From Amaranthus tricolor (lineage: Eukaryota; Streptophyta; Magnoliopsida; Caryophyllales; Amaranthaceae), in the NCBI RefSeq assembly GCF_026212465.1, contig NC_080058.1, positions 9,563,485 through 9,627,484 on the forward strand: a stretch of DNA of 64,000 nucleotides, given 5' to 3'. The notes under the pieces were generated by a model. The model did not search any database. It had not been told where the DNA came from and saw only the letters and a list, made by a program, of their open reading frames with translations. Of the stretch, positions 35,016 to 47,125 are shown one piece after another (the stretch's first letter is position 1; each line of letters opens with the position of its first letter). Both the position numbers and the translations under genes were made by a program.

Positions 35016-38000
35016 TTAGACTGCACATGGAGGAACCAAGCATCTTGAAATGAATCCCAGCCTTTTCTTCTGCATTTTATTATAAATAAATATACAAGTC
35101 GTTAGCATTAGATCAAAACACAAATTTCTAATAATGATTATTGGAGTAATTAACGAGAGTTTGTATTGTGTGAATTTTTAGCGCAAACAAATCTTTTAAC
35201 AAGACTGTCTCATCATAAGAAGAACCCAATAAATGATCACTTTAATGGAGATGATTTTACTATGACACAATCTTATCTGAAAATTTGTAAATTTAAAGTA
35301 TTAAGTATATCCATATTAAACGTAGACTAAAAACAAAGCATTATATACTTTTATTCCGAATTGAGATGACACAAAAATTAAAAAAAATAGAAAAAAAAAT
35401 GTTTTAGTGAGGTAAATAAAATGAAGAATAAAAAGTAAAAAATGATGTGTTAATGTTTACCCTCTTGAGAAGCTCAGGAGGAATCTTATAGAGATCTTCA
35501 TCAACAGGCATGGGAGGTTTACGAGGGTGTTGTGTGACAGATTGGAATTGCAGTTGCTGCTTTTTAACGGAAGGCAGCGTAGATGAAGGAATATGAGTAC
35601 GTTTGAGTTTTGGTTCTGATTGGGGTAGCTCCGTTGACGTTACGTCAAACACTTTCCCTCCTTGCTTCTTACTTCCTTCCTTCCCATGCGTTCCTCCTGT
35701 TCTCTTTTCTCTAATTCCCTTGTTCATCTGCACTTTTTCACATTTCTGTCAAATAAATACTAATTTAAATTAATGTAAATGAGCAAACAACATAATTTCA
35801 AATGAATAAGATTGTGAAAAAAGAATAAGCAAATAAATTTAGACTACAATCATAGAAGTTAAAAAGTCATTTATACTATACAGTACTTATGTAGATCTCA
35901 TAAATGTTTCTCATGTACGTATAATCGTAGACCTATGCAGGTCATAAATAATATTTTTATTATCGCTAAAAAAATAACAATGATAAAATCATGTAGACTT
36001 GATCCCGGTTGCAATAGGTGCAAATTCCTTAAACATAATAGAATAGGATACTCCATTATAATAAAACCTAATTTGCACAAGTAATTTTGATAATTTATTT
36101 TTTAAATTATGAAAGTATACGATTAGACAATTCAAAAACGATTTCATTTGATTATATTTTTTCTTACATATTAACCGCAATATATAAAATAAGATTGAAA
36201 GATAAATAGTACAATTAAGTCTTACTTCCTCCGTTCCGTTTTAGTTGCTACATTTGTATGGGCACGGGTATTAAAAAAAGTGATTGACCTACACGGCTAC
36301 ACTGTAGCTGATTGTTTACTTTATAGAGTATAGTATTCTATTATTGTTAATTGAAAAAGAAAAAAGAAAAATAGGTTGTTAGTTTACTTTATAGAGTATA
36401 GTATAGTATTTTATTATAGTATAGAGTAGGATAAAAATAAAGGTAGATAGAACTTTAAATGATTGTTTTATTACTAAAAATGAAAATGTAGCAAGTAATA
36501 TGAAATTGCCAAAAATAGAAAATGTAGCGGGTATTATGGAACGGAGAAAGTATATAACAAGTATTTTAAAAAGGAGGAAGTACTATTTCAAAATGTAACT
36601 ATTTTTGTAGGCATTACTACATTTGAACATCAAAAATAGAAAATCCAAAAGCACAAAATAGGAAAACAAGCTAGTAGAAAAAAGGATTGATTAGCATTAA
36701 ATATTAGAAGTACTATGTAAAAGAAAAAAATTAATGAATTTTTTTTATTTTTCAGCACGTTTTCAATTGTTAACATCACTAAAAATACAAATAAAAAGTT
36801 ATATAAATTTTCAATTGAGAAGATAAAAATTATCATTTATTGATTAAGGATAATAAATAAATGAAATTAAATAAATATAGCGTTGAAGTGAATATTGATG
36901 CAACAGAAAAACACGGAGGAAATACAAGTTGTCAGTGAAATTGATAATGAGCGAGGACCCCACAGCCTATTTTTGTGGAGATTTGCAGGATCCGGTGAAT
37001 GGTAATGGGCGGTGGCCCGGTGGGTAAATAAGGCATTGTATTAAATGCTTCACTGGTTTGTTGTTTCTTAATATGATTTTTATGTTTCCAAATAATTGAT
37101 GTGAATATTGAATATTCTCATGTGAAAGTGTATAAGTGAAGCCAAGACATATCACTTTCTTTACTGTGAGTTTAATATTTATGTACAAATAAAATTGTAC
37201 TTGTATAAAATATTGTATTTCCTCTATCTCAACTTAATTTGTCAATTTTTTTGGTTTAGTTCACTGTAGGATTTTATTTTTATTTTTTTACTTAAAAAGT
37301 TATTTCTATTTATTTAAGTCACCCTCTAAAAATTAGTCATTAATTTGTAGATTATAAACAATTACTATCATTTTGGAGGATCTGAGATGAGCCAGAAATC
37401 TGTCAGTTTTATTAAATGCTATGTTTGAGAAATTTGTAGTGCTATTGTTTACTCTAATTACATCAATTTTTGTTTACTCAATTGAGGTTCAGGGTGTGTT
37501 TCTCCACAATTAAATGATTTTCTTTTATTGTTCCATTTGAAATATGAGAAAAAATCAAGATAAAATAATAATTACACAATAGATTTTATGAAAGTTGGGT
37601 AAAATAATACTCCCTTTATTTCAATAAATAAAATACAAATTAAAAGTAAAATGCAAATTAAGAATGCATTGTAAATAGTGACAAAAAAAATCAAATGGGA
37701 TAAAGTTACTGAATCAGAGATAGTATAAGAAATAAATATTTTATTAATTATAGTGTAAGTATAATAATGTCATTAAATTTCATTTGATGTATATAAAGTA
37801 AATACATTGAGAATTAAAATGTAAACTAATTTCTATGGATTAAATTGTAAATATAATAATTTCCTTAATAATAGATTGGTTCTAAATGTTTTCTTCTTAT
37901 TTTAAAATTTTTACACGGAGAATGTGAAAAGATGAAAATAAAACGAACGGAGTATAATAATTACCATGCATTTTCACATGAACTTCATAAATGCTGTCTC

Positions 38001-40425
38001 ACTCTTATTCCCTTTATTAATTATCTTCTTTCTCCTTAAACTAATTACTCACCAAATCAAAGTGGTATTTCGATCCAAATTTAATAACGACATTCTGTAA
38101 TTTCTTCATAACATGTATAGGAATTTTTGCTCAAATTAATGAAAATTGCCCTTTGATAATATTCTATTGACAAATTCTAAGATGAGATGATTTTTTGGTA
38201 TGACTATTTTTATTAGGCTGACCTAATATATATTTGCAGTTTTAAAATAATCATTTATATAATTTGAAAATAATTAATTATAACCTTAATGTAGAGTCTT
38301 AAATAGATCATTTATAACCTTAAATTAATAACTTATAATATTATAGTTATTATTTAAACCTAAAGTAATCACTTACAATCCTACAATGATCAGTTAGAGA
38401 AATGGACCGATTATATAAGAACAACTTATTGTGAGATGGTCTTATACAAGATTTGTTAATACACATAAATGAGACAATTTCATGGTTAGATTATCTTTAT
38501 TGAGCTGACTCATATGCATTTAATCTTTTAAACTCGCTTATAATTTTAAAATTGTCAACTAGAAAAATAGGTTGAAATAGGCTAATCATATAGGTCTGTC
38601 TCATGATGACACTGTCTCATACAATATGAATTGAAAAATATACTTCTATAACAGTTACTAGCAACATCAGTTCTACAATATACTACTCATCTAGAAAATC
38701 TTAATCAATCACTATAATTTGTAAATCACCATAAAAAACCAAAAATATAAATAAAATATGCAAAATCCAAAAAGATAAACTACAACTCAAAAAATGCCAT
38801 CCTATTAAATCTTTTTACATGAGTGTGATTTGCCAAGTCAGCAAATAACAATTATCAACCTAGAATTTCTCACTACTCATCATCCTTTGTCACTCTTTTT
38901 GCACAACTTGCAAACTAAATGAAATTTAGTATAAAGGAAAATTAGTTTTAAAGTGAGACAAAAAACAAGTAAACGATAAAAATAAATAATTAAGATAAGA
39001 AGATGGAGCAAGTTTGTTGATGAGATTAAAGTAAAAAAAAGCCGACTCATTGTAAAAATAGAAAATGATAAAAAGTCAAATAAAACAAGTTAAAATAAAA
39101 AATTATGCAAAAGTTGATAGGAACTGTGCAAGTACAACCATTACTCCATATTTTGAAATTCAGTATTGGAGTCTTGGTAGTTGGTTGTCTCAATTAAATG
39201 TGAATGATATTATGAGAATTTATAATTATAGAAAGTATTTTCCTTTTGAAGTTGTAACAAATTTAGCATTTATTCAAAGAAACATAGACTGACCATATCT
39301 TACAACATTGTCAGCAATCTAAGACATACAGCCTTTCCTCAAAAAAAGGAATAATAAACATTCATGTCATATGAATTTTGCAACACATTGTAGAAGTATT
39401 AATTTTTACTTTATCAATTTTGTTTGTTTTTAGATACTATAATAATTAAAATTAAGATATTTAAAATGTACAATACATGAAACCAAACTAGTATGTATGA
39501 AAGCTAAAGGAGATATTACAGATACACAAAACATAGTACAAATTTAAGCAAAATTCCAATACAAATAAAAATATGTTATGAATTTCACATGTTTACAACT
39601 AACTTTATAAAAATATTTTTGTATTAGTTGTAGTTCTCATGTTTTTTTCGCTAACTTTTTCTTAATTTTTTTTAATATTTATAGTCCGTTTTTTTCCTTC
39701 ATCAAATTTATTATTCAATAAAATAATATGTTTATTATCTAAAAGTAATTATTTTATTCTGTTTATAAAATAATATGTCTATTATCTAAAAGTAACTTTT
39801 TTTAAGGTGTTTTGATAAAATAGTTTATTGATTAATTTCAACTTTTTTAAGTATAAATAAAGGGTTAGATGATGAAATGAAATAATACTAAGTCGGTAAT
39901 TTAATTGGTTGAAACAATTTTGAACAAGCCGGTTAAAACTTGTCCCGAATAACTGATATGTGCTCCGACGGAAACAATAGCAGATTCAGAACAATAATAT
40001 TTCATTTTGATAAAGGGGAAGTGATCAGAGGAGAAAAAGGAGACCTGTTTAGGACGCACAGTACGAGGTTTGATGAAATCAGGGGAAACAGAAGTAGGAG
40101 GATGATGATGATGATGATCACAGCATTCTCCTGAGGATGAGCTGTAGCGGATTAATCCAGCTTGTCTAGCACACTCGAAATACTGTGTAATTGGCAAATC
40201 GTTTACATATTCCCAATTACCAAACGCCGGTATTTGACTCCCTCGTTCACGCATCTTCCATTCCTACACATTCCATTTTCCAAACATTATTAAGCATATA
40301 ATTATTTTATTAATTAATTAATTGATCTGAAATACATGGGTTATTAATTTGTGTATCTTTTTCAAGTTAACGGAAAGAAAATAATGGAGGAAAATAGAGG
40401 AAGAATGCTTATAACTTACTTCCAT
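35016..40425 (-). CDS. RIN4/NOI-type small protein; exons 40425-40420, 40263-40045, 35745-35461, 35069-35016
   Basis: Assembled by eye on the minus strand. Exon 1 is ATGGAA followed by donor GTAAGTT. Exon 2 starts after GTGTAG and gives EWKMRERGSQIPAFGNWE, LPITQYFECARQAG and a poly-His run, then ends CAG|GTCTCC. Exon 3 starts after TTGACAG and carries a basic region and PVDEDLYKIPPELLKR before GGTAAAC. Exon 4 starts after AATGCAG and reads KKRLGFISRCLVPPCAV, then TAA. All joins are phase 0; the product is 187 residues. P.FGNWE..LPITQYFE is the NOI/AvrRpt-cleavage core of the RIN4 superfamily, and DEDLYKIPPELL plus the cysteine-bearing RCLVPPC tail mark a small plant-specific subgroup. RIN4 itself is a membrane-tethered immune regulator; whether this subgroup shares that role is unknown. 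The 4.3-kb second intron holds several MITEs. Weak points are the 6-nt first exon (a start at 40254 is the alternative) and the GTCTCC donor. Confidence 0.82.
36225..36550. mobile_element. Stowaway-like MITE in the RIN4-like intron, 326 bp
   Basis: CTTCCTCCGTTCCGTTTTAG at the left mirrors GGAACGGAGAAAG (preceded by GTAGCGGGTATTAT) at the right. TA flanks at 36223-36224 and 36551-36552. Non-coding. Confidence 0.88.
37610..37952. mobile_element. Stowaway-like MITE in the RIN4-like intron, 343 bp
   Basis: CTCCCTTTATTT at the left mirrors AAATAAAACGAACGGAG at the right, with TA on both sides. The interior mismatches near 37720-37740 (AATCAGAGATAGTATA) suggest a rearranged or nested core. Confidence 0.7.
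38170..38640. mobile_element. GAGACG-family foldback sequence in the RIN4-like intron
   Basis: GAGATGATTTTTTGGTATGAC and GTGAGATGGTCTTATACAAG, then GTCTGTCTCATGATGACACTG and TCTCATACAATATGAATTG. Probably two diverged copies side by side. Confidence 0.45.
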
Positions 40426-40850
40426 TTTTGAGTAAGAGAGGGAATGAAAGTGGGTTTAGGTGGGTGTTATAAGGGCGTGTTTGGGGAAAGGGACTAGAGA
40501 AGAAGAGGAAATTGGGATAACAGAAGAAATTTTCAGAGGATTTAAGGCACTATTAAGACTGAAGGAGAGAAGGAGGAGCCTCTTTGATTTAATTGCAAGT
40601 ACTGCCCCTACAGTTGAGGGACATCACCTCTGTTTTAAGGGAAGCTGACCGAGGAAATGTGGGTTTTTTTTTCCTTTTTATTTTTATCTTTTCTTTTGAG
40701 ATTATAAAAAAAATAAATTATAGACTGGGATTTGATTGATATGCTCGAGAGGATTAGATGAGAATCAAATTAATGATACTGTTAAGAATTCTCAAAAAAG
40801 TTAATTTTTTTAGAAAAAAATATATATAGAGAAAAATATTTTTTAAAAGG
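40426..40850. other. Upstream region of the RIN4-like gene
   Basis: Purine-rich on the plus strand (pyrimidine-rich on the coding minus strand), as expected for a leader and proximal promoter. No distinct TATA box was chosen. Confidence 0.3.
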
Positions 40851-41240
40851 GAAAAGTATAAGAAATTACCTAATAAATTTTTTTTTCCAAAAAGCACCTA
40901 ATAAAAATAAAAATGTCAAACCATACCTAATAAAATTTTTTCTTTAACAAAGAGTATCAAGTAATTTACTTTAGTTGACTCGTCAAAATCAAAAAATTAT
41001 TCTTCCTCATCTTCAATTTCATCATTATTTTCTTTCTCTACTTTTTACTCAAAATCGAAACTAAATTCGAAAAGAAATTAAAGATGAGGAAGAAAAAAAT
41101 TTTATTTTGACCAGCTAATCGTTATATTTGAAGATCAACTAAAGTAAAACGTTAGTCAATACTCTTTGTTAAAGAAAAAAAATTTATTAGCTACATTTTC
41201 AAAAAAAATATTATTAGATACTTTTTAACAATTTTCCTTT
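40851..41240. mobile_element. Foldback element, about 390 bp
   Basis: The left arm (ACCTAATAAATTTTTTTT, CTTTAACAAAGAGTATC, TACTTTAGTTGA, CCTCATCTTC) is inverted in the right arm (GATGAGGAAG, TCAACTAAAGTAAAACG, ATACTCTTTGTTAAAG, AAATTTATTAGCTAC). The arms meet near 41045. No ORF. Confidence 0.7.
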
Positions 41241-41810
41241 TAAAAAAAATAAAATAAAATTAACCAATGGCCTTTTTGTAACCACTCGTAACTACTTACA
41301 CACCGACTATACTATCAACGTACGCCCATGACTAGGGCCACCCCGTCCCTTCCGTAGGGCAAGGGAAGGTTAAGGAGTGGCGAGTGGAACAAGTAAACGA
41401 AGCGAAAGTGGTAGCGCTAGAAAAGAGAAAGTGGTGGTCTGTTGTGTGGCGCTAAAGGAGTAGGAGGGAATTAGTCACGTAAAGCTCAAAAATGTTTATT
41501 AAGGCATGTGGCACAATTTTTATCTGAATAACTTGCTAAAGAGAAATTATACAACGATTTAATCTTTGTAGAATTATTAAAAAGTTAAACCTTTAAAAGA
41601 TAAGCATTTAAAGGAGAATTAAATTTTCATCTAGTAATCACTAATTCACTACCATTCTCATGGTCAAAAAAGTTAATAATATTTACTTTCTTTCATTTAT
41701 TATGTTTTTTTTTTATTCAATGGAGGCTTACATGCTACACAATCTTTACAAGCAATGGGTAAAAAGAAAATTAATTTTTTTCATTGTTCCTGTAAATGGT
41801 GAGAAGCAAT
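41241..41810. other. Intergenic, no gene seen
   Basis: A GC-richer stretch at 41330-41470 (GGGCAAGGGAAGGTTAAGG) stands out, but no conserved frame was found in it. Confidence 0.35.
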
Positions 41811-42079
41811 GTGATATCCCAGATCTAGCTTGAAAAGAGATTAATAGACTATTCATATCAACAATGTGCATTTTCTTTTCTAGGGAGTCCATTTGCTAAG
41901 AACTCCACAATTAAGCGTGTTTTGTTCGGAGCAATCTTAGGATGGGTAACATCCAAAAAAGTTTTTCGGGCGCGCACGAGTGAGGCCAAAGTGCTTTGGA
42001 AAAACTTGTATTAGTCTGTAGGGCCAGTCTACAGTCTCCATCAATGGTCACCAGTGATCTGTTGGGCCGGGGTATTACA
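41811..42079 (+). mobile_element. Solo LTR of a Cassandra TRIM with 5S rRNA-like core
   Basis: Starts TGTGATATCCCAG and ends GGGCCGGGGTATTACA, the typical TG...CA termini of Cassandra LTRs; length 269 bp. AAGAACTCCACAATTAAGCG and TTAGGATGGGTAACATCC (about 41898-41954) align with the internal promoter of plant 5S rRNA (AGAACTCCGAAGTTAAGCG and CTAGGATGGGTGACCTCC). No tRNA-Met primer-binding site follows, so this is a solo LTR. AGCAA before and ACCAA after fit a 5-bp target duplication with one mismatch. Confidence 0.88.
41898..41984 (+). other. 5S rRNA-like segment inside the Cassandra LTR
   Basis: Carries the box A (TTAAGCGTGT) and box C (GGATGGGTAAC) equivalents of a 5S gene with several substitutions. 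The 5' third of 5S is absent, so it is not a 5S rRNA gene. Confidence 0.8.
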
Positions 42080-42242
42080 ACCAAACATCTATCACAAGGT
42101 GAAATGAAAAACCCTCAATCACTCATTATTCATATCCACTTTTATATTTATATGTTATACTCTTCAAAATAATGAATTTCATACCGGCTATAAACATCAA
42201 TGAGAATAAATAATATCTTAAGGATATTATTCTATTCTAATA

Positions 42243-42350
42243 CTTCCTCTATTTCATTGTACTTGTTACTGATAGTGATATTTCTCCACTGAATATGTCA
42301 CCATCAGTGAAATGTCACCATCGGTAGCAAATATTTCAGGACGGAGAAAG
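42243..42350. mobile_element. Very short Stowaway-like MITE, 108 bp
   Basis: CTTCCTCTATTTC mirrors the right end CAGGACGGAGAAAG. TA flanks at 42241-42242 and 42351-42352. A related sequence occurs at 47360-47452. Confidence 0.85.
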
Positions 42351-42572
42351 TATTTCATAGTTACATATAGAATTTTACACTAATTTTACCATATTTTTTA
42401 TGACGAAAATAGCCTCGACTAATTATTTAATTAAATAATCAATTATTGTTTATTGAAAATAACACATTAATCATGTCATAATCAAAATAATACATTTATC
42501 ATCTCATTACTAAAAGAATATCACCTAATACTCATTATTAATTATCCACTTATCTTAAAATTTTCGCGTAAC

Positions 42573-42587
42573 TCTACTATCACATTA
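42573..42587. repeat. Target-site duplication of the LINE (left copy)
   Basis: TCTACTATCACATTA, identical over 15 bp to 44185-44199. Confidence 0.92.
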
Positions 42588-44184
42588 CCATCATCATCAT
42601 CATACCCAATATCCCGCTCGAGAGCAGGGTTTGGGTGAAGAAAGTTGACGAACAATCCATACCCGTACTCCCTTCACAGGGAGAATTAGAGGAAAGCGAT
42701 CGATTTTACCCTCAAATAGAAGAAACCCTACATAAGAGGATATGAGTGGCAACGTTGTCTCGAGATAACACCTACTTGCAGAGAAAGACTAGGTCTACAT
42801 AAAATAACATAAAAATAAAATACAAATAAAAGATAAAAGATAGATAAAATGAAGTCACGATGAGAGAAAAAAGAAACAAAAACGGAGTGGATAAGAAGCA
42901 ACTAGACACTAGGTCATGAAGGCAGCTAGCGAAACTGATAGTAGTCTAAGATATGGATCTGACGTCTCCAACTATTTCTATCCCTAGTCAGGTCCGCAGA
43001 GAGGCTCACTCACTCAAATCGTTCTTTATTTTCTCGACCCACGTTTTCTTACGTTTTCCTCGATTTCTCTTACCCTCCACAATGATGCTTTCTATCCTTC
43101 TAACGGGAGTATCGAGAGTCTTTCTTTGCACATGTTTAAACCATCTTAACCTATTTTCACGCATTTTCTCAAATAATGGAGCAACGCCTAACTTCTCTCT
43201 AAACTCCTTGTTCTTAATTCTATTCATAATTGTGTTACCGCACATCCACCTTAGCATTCGCATCTCTGCTACTTCCATCTTTTGTTCATGAATCTTCTTA
43301 ATAGGCCAACACTCTGACCCATACAACAGAGCTGGCCTAATGGCACATCTGTAGAATTTACCTTTCAGTCTTATCGGGAACTTCTTATCGCATAACACCA
43401 TGGTAGCCGCTCTCCACTTAAGCTAGCCCGCTTGTGTACGATGTGTAATATCCCCATCAACTTGAATTTTTTAGTACTTGCGACTACATGTTCTCCAATT
43501 GTCACATCTTGAGCATCAACTTGCTCATTGCCACTAAAATTGCATCTCAAATATTATGTTTTTGTACGACTTATACGCAACCCTTTACTTTCTAAAACCA
43601 CTCTCCATTCTTCCAATTTAATATTAGCCTCTTCGCAAGTTTCTTCTACCAACATTATATCGTCAGCGAACAACATACACCATGTCATAGTTTCCTAAAC
43701 AGACTTGGAGAGCTCTTTTATAATTACTGCAAAAAGGAATGGGCTTAGTGTTGATCCCTAATGTAAGCCTACTTTGACTGGAAATGACTTTGTAATCCCA
43801 AGGGTGTCTGTATGTTAGTTGATGCTCCATTATACATGTCTCGTGTTGCTTCAATATGGCTTCGTGAGAATCCCTTAGGCTCTAGGTTCTCCCAAATGGT
43901 ATATCGTGGTATGTTATCAGAATCCTTCTCTAAAACTATAAACACCATATGCAAATCCTTTTTCGTCTCCCTATATTTTTCCATCAATCTTCTTAACACA
44001 TATATAGCTTCGGTGGTAGATTTCCCTAGTATATGGGATCATGACCCAAATGAGGGCATTAAAGTGGTGGGATTAGGGGATTCTCGAGCTTTCTGTCGTT
44101 CGGTCATCCCCTTCCTAGTAAGGGCTTGTACACACTGCCATAGTGTGCCCTGTAGTTATCCTAGCTATAACTAACCTTCCTCAG
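42588..44184 (-). mobile_element. RTE-type LINE, 5'-truncated
   Basis: A minus-strand non-LTR retrotransposon of about 1.6 kb, bounded by a perfect 15-bp duplication (42573-42587 and 44185-44199). Its 3' end is an (ATG)n tail (seen as CATCATCATCATCAT at about 42589-42603 on the plus strand), as RTE-clade elements have in place of poly(A). The 5' end is truncated inside the reverse transcriptase, as expected for target-primed reverse transcription. Confidence 0.9.
43006..43999 (-). pseudogene. Reverse transcriptase relic of the RTE LINE
   Basis: Pieces in several frames read in order on the minus strand. First comes LRRLMEKYRETKKDLHMVFI with IPRYTIWENL after it (RT finger/palm A). The catalytic aspartate expected after FI appears as Val. 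The FADD catalytic box follows at 43659-43670 ([13 protein letters not shown]). The long C-terminal segment (43401-43006) has FYRCAIRPALLYGSECWP, RMLRWMCG, LGVAPLFEKMRENRLRWFKH and WVEKIKNDL. Frameshifts and stops separate the pieces and there is no endonuclease domain, so it is non-functional. Confidence 0.9.
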
Positions 44185-44199
44185 TCTACTATCACATTA
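44185..44199. repeat. Target-site duplication of the LINE (right copy)
   Basis: TCTACTATCACATTA, identical to 42573-42587. Confidence 0.92.
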
Positions 44200-46139
44200 G
44201 TAAAATAATAATATCTTTGATATTTTTTGATGATAATATCTATTATCTTTTTATTGAAATAATATTTTAATTATGCTATTATTATTTCTTAGAGTAGATG
44301 ATTGTTGATTAATTTTAAATTTTTTCAAAATTCCGTTTTTAGTTTAGAATCAAAAGGGAAATATTGAGTGAAAAAAATTTATAAACATAGTGGCTTTGTG
44401 GGAAAAGGATGATGGAAGTTTATAGTATGGGGTAGGAAGTTTGGGAGAGTGGGAAAATGTGATTAGATTTTTAGACTACCAATAGTGGTAGTTTATTAGT
44501 TGGATTTTGCCTATAAAGTCAACTTTTGGGTTGAAAACTTTTACTAAGACTCTTTTTTTATTATGGTTTTCTGACTTTGTCTAGCAAATAAGTTGCTTAA
44601 AAAATGGGGACTATCATAAATGCGGACCTACTTTTGTCCCCAAGCGTTATACCTACGATTTCATAGGCAGATTAACTTGTTTGTAACCCCGAACTCCTCT
44701 AGTTTTTTTTGCCTTTTATTTTAGCGTATGTCAAGGAAAATGTTAGTGAATATAAAACAAAAAATAATAGTTTATACAATTGATAATTACTTGATAAAAA
44801 TTAAATATGTTTTTAATTGTTATTTGATAAATAATAAATACATATAATTATTATATACTTCTTTCGTTCCTTAAATAAAATTATCACTTTTCATCTTAAG
44901 GTAATCTATTTGTTGTTTCCATAAGGAAATTTTCTATTAATATTATAAATTTTGGACAAAAATAACATTTTTATTCCTATTTTATATTTTAATAATACTT
45001 ATAGTACCCACATATCATCCACTAACTCTATTTTAGCATTTTTATATTTTTTATAGTCCCCATATTTTCCCCACTAACGCTGTAATACCATTTTTTATTT
45101 GTTGTGGTTCCCATTTTTTTCACTAACTTTCTTTTAATATTTTATTAATGTTTATTGTACTCATTTTTTCTTTATCAAATTTATTATTCAATAAAATAAT
45201 ATATTCAATATCGATTTTTTAATTTTCGTGAATATTTCTTGTGGGAACCTTATTAATAAATAAAAAAAATCATTTGCAAATAGGGATTTATGGTGGCAAT
45301 TGGCAAAACATGATTGATCCTACAATGAATGGGGGTAAAATAAAAGGGACCTAATTTCACCAAACAAATCAAAGGTCTTAAACCATGTTTGTTTGTGATA
45401 AAACAAACTTTTAGCACGAATCACGGGGTAGATTAGACAAAGGACTACATAGTCTACAATCTACATCGCATGCTTCTTTAAATTTGCACTCACTTTCTCT
45501 AACCACTCTATCAAACCCCATTTATGTCAAATACAATCCACTTCTAAACTTCTAACATTTCACTATTTCAGGTAGTATGTTTTTGTCATACGGATCTGAT
45601 GTGGAGTAACATTGTAATATAATTTTGTTACCATTTTATTTTTGTGATTGTCCAAGCTATTCTTAATACTTTTTTTCACATTTAATATATTTCTTCTTTT
45701 CCTAAGTATTGACCCAACATGTGCTTGTGGTAATGTTATGCAAGGGAGTGATTAAAAGGCTTTCTGCTGGCTTTTTGTTTGTTTATTGGTCAAAAAGCTT
45801 ATTTATTAATATTTCAGCTAGTTAAAAAGTTGGTTTTTAAAGACAAAATGAAAAGATCAATTTTGTTAGTTTTTTCATTGGATTTTAATTTGTTAGTATA
45901 CATTTTTTTGTTGATAAACAACCAATAAATAATACCTAATTTATCAAATATCTCCTTAAACAAATGTTTTTTTTGCCTACATTAAAAGCCAATTGTTTTT
46001 AGGCCATAAAATTTCGTAAAAAATAAAACAAACAGATTCTTAAATTTAATAGTGTATTTTTACCCTGCTTTTGACACAAATTGGGTAGTAGCTAGGAAGA
46101 GAATTTCCCAACAATACATTGTGAGATGAAGTGAATAAA
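44200..46139. other. Intergenic with MITE debris
   Basis: No gene seen. From about 44868 (after TA) CTTCTTTCGTTCC begins a degenerate Stowaway-type segment to about 45200, with CCACTAACTCTATTTTA and CTCATTTTTTCTTTATCAAA words also found near 8750-8930 and 39650-39720. Confidence 0.4.
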
Positions 46140-46380
46140 GGGGTGTTTGACAAAATAGGTTATTGGACAATTTTAGATTATTTTGATATCAATAGAGGGT
46201 TTGATGGTTAAATTATAGAATGCTAATATTTGGTAAATTAGCTGATAAAAATAGCTTATTGTTATGAATAAGGTGTTTTCAAACAAGTTACTTATACCAA
46301 CGGGTTTAAATTTAGCTAGGCAAATCAATTAATTAAATCGGCCACTATAATTAACTATCGATTGTTTGCCAAACAACTCC
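46140..46380. mobile_element. hAT-like MITE, 241 bp
   Basis: GGGGTGTTTGACAAA at the left mirrors TTTGCCAAACAACTCC at the right. The interior is AT-rich and non-coding. The flanks do not show a convincing 8-bp duplication. Confidence 0.55.
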
Positions 46381-46476
46381 AAAGTTATTAACTTATGTAA
46401 GTTATTAACTTGTGAATTCTGAGCTACATGTGTGACGGAAACCTACATAGTACACACTACTACTCTACGTCTCAAC

Positions 46477-47125
46477 TATAGTTGTTCATGTGCGGACTTG
46501 GGCAAGAGCGAATTGGATAATGTCTTAGAAATTTACCCGCGAGCTCAAATATTCAAAAGTCTGCCTATGTTTGCGGACATATTTTTTTGTCGCTATCCGC
46601 CTATTTTCTTAGCGGGTGAGACCCAGTGGGTATTTCTTATATAAAAATTGAAATTACAATAAAAATTATAAAGTTAAGTCTTAATAACAAATAAAATAAT
46701 ACATTATATTGTCCAAAATAATCCAAATAAATAAAAAATCTCAAAATACTCAAATTACATAAATATAAAATTATAGCAGATTGAGAAATGGAAATTGGGT
46801 GGTGAGAATTGGGAGTTGTAGAGTATATGAGGATTGAAAAATGAGATTTTTTGGAAAATTAGAGTACTAAAGTAAGTTGGGTAATATAGAGCTAACATAA
46901 AAAATAATAGAATTATTATTTAATAATTAATATATTAAACTAAGCGGGCGGGTGTATTTCCGCGGATAATTTTTTATTGTGTCGTTATCCACCCTTTTAT
47001 CTTGGCGGGCGGGTATTACCCTTTCAAATTTTTTATTATTTTAAAAATATTGTCCAAGCCCGTCCATTTTTTGAGCCAGGTGAGTCGAGCGTAGCAGGTA
47101 GCCTGCCCAACCATGAACAACTCTA
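46477..47125. mobile_element. hAT-like non-autonomous element, 649 bp
   Basis: TATAGTTGTTCATG mirrors CATGAACAACTCTA. Flanks GTCTCAAC and GTCTCTTT share the first five of eight bases, a decayed target duplication. GC-rich subterminal words (GCGGGCGGGT, CTTGGCGGGCGGGTATTACC, TTGTCGCTATCCGCC) frame an AT-rich core, a layout like the hAT at 17080-19437. Non-coding. Confidence 0.72.

Noticed and set aside
41898..41984. 5S rRNA gene
   Set aside because: Only part of the 5S sequence is present and it lies within LTR termini typical of Cassandra.
42953..43291. 112-codon plus-strand ORF
   Set aside because: Antisense to the well-recognised C-terminal part of the RTE reverse transcriptase.
43812..44174. 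120-codon plus-strand ORF
   Set aside because: Antisense to the RTE reverse transcriptase fragment.
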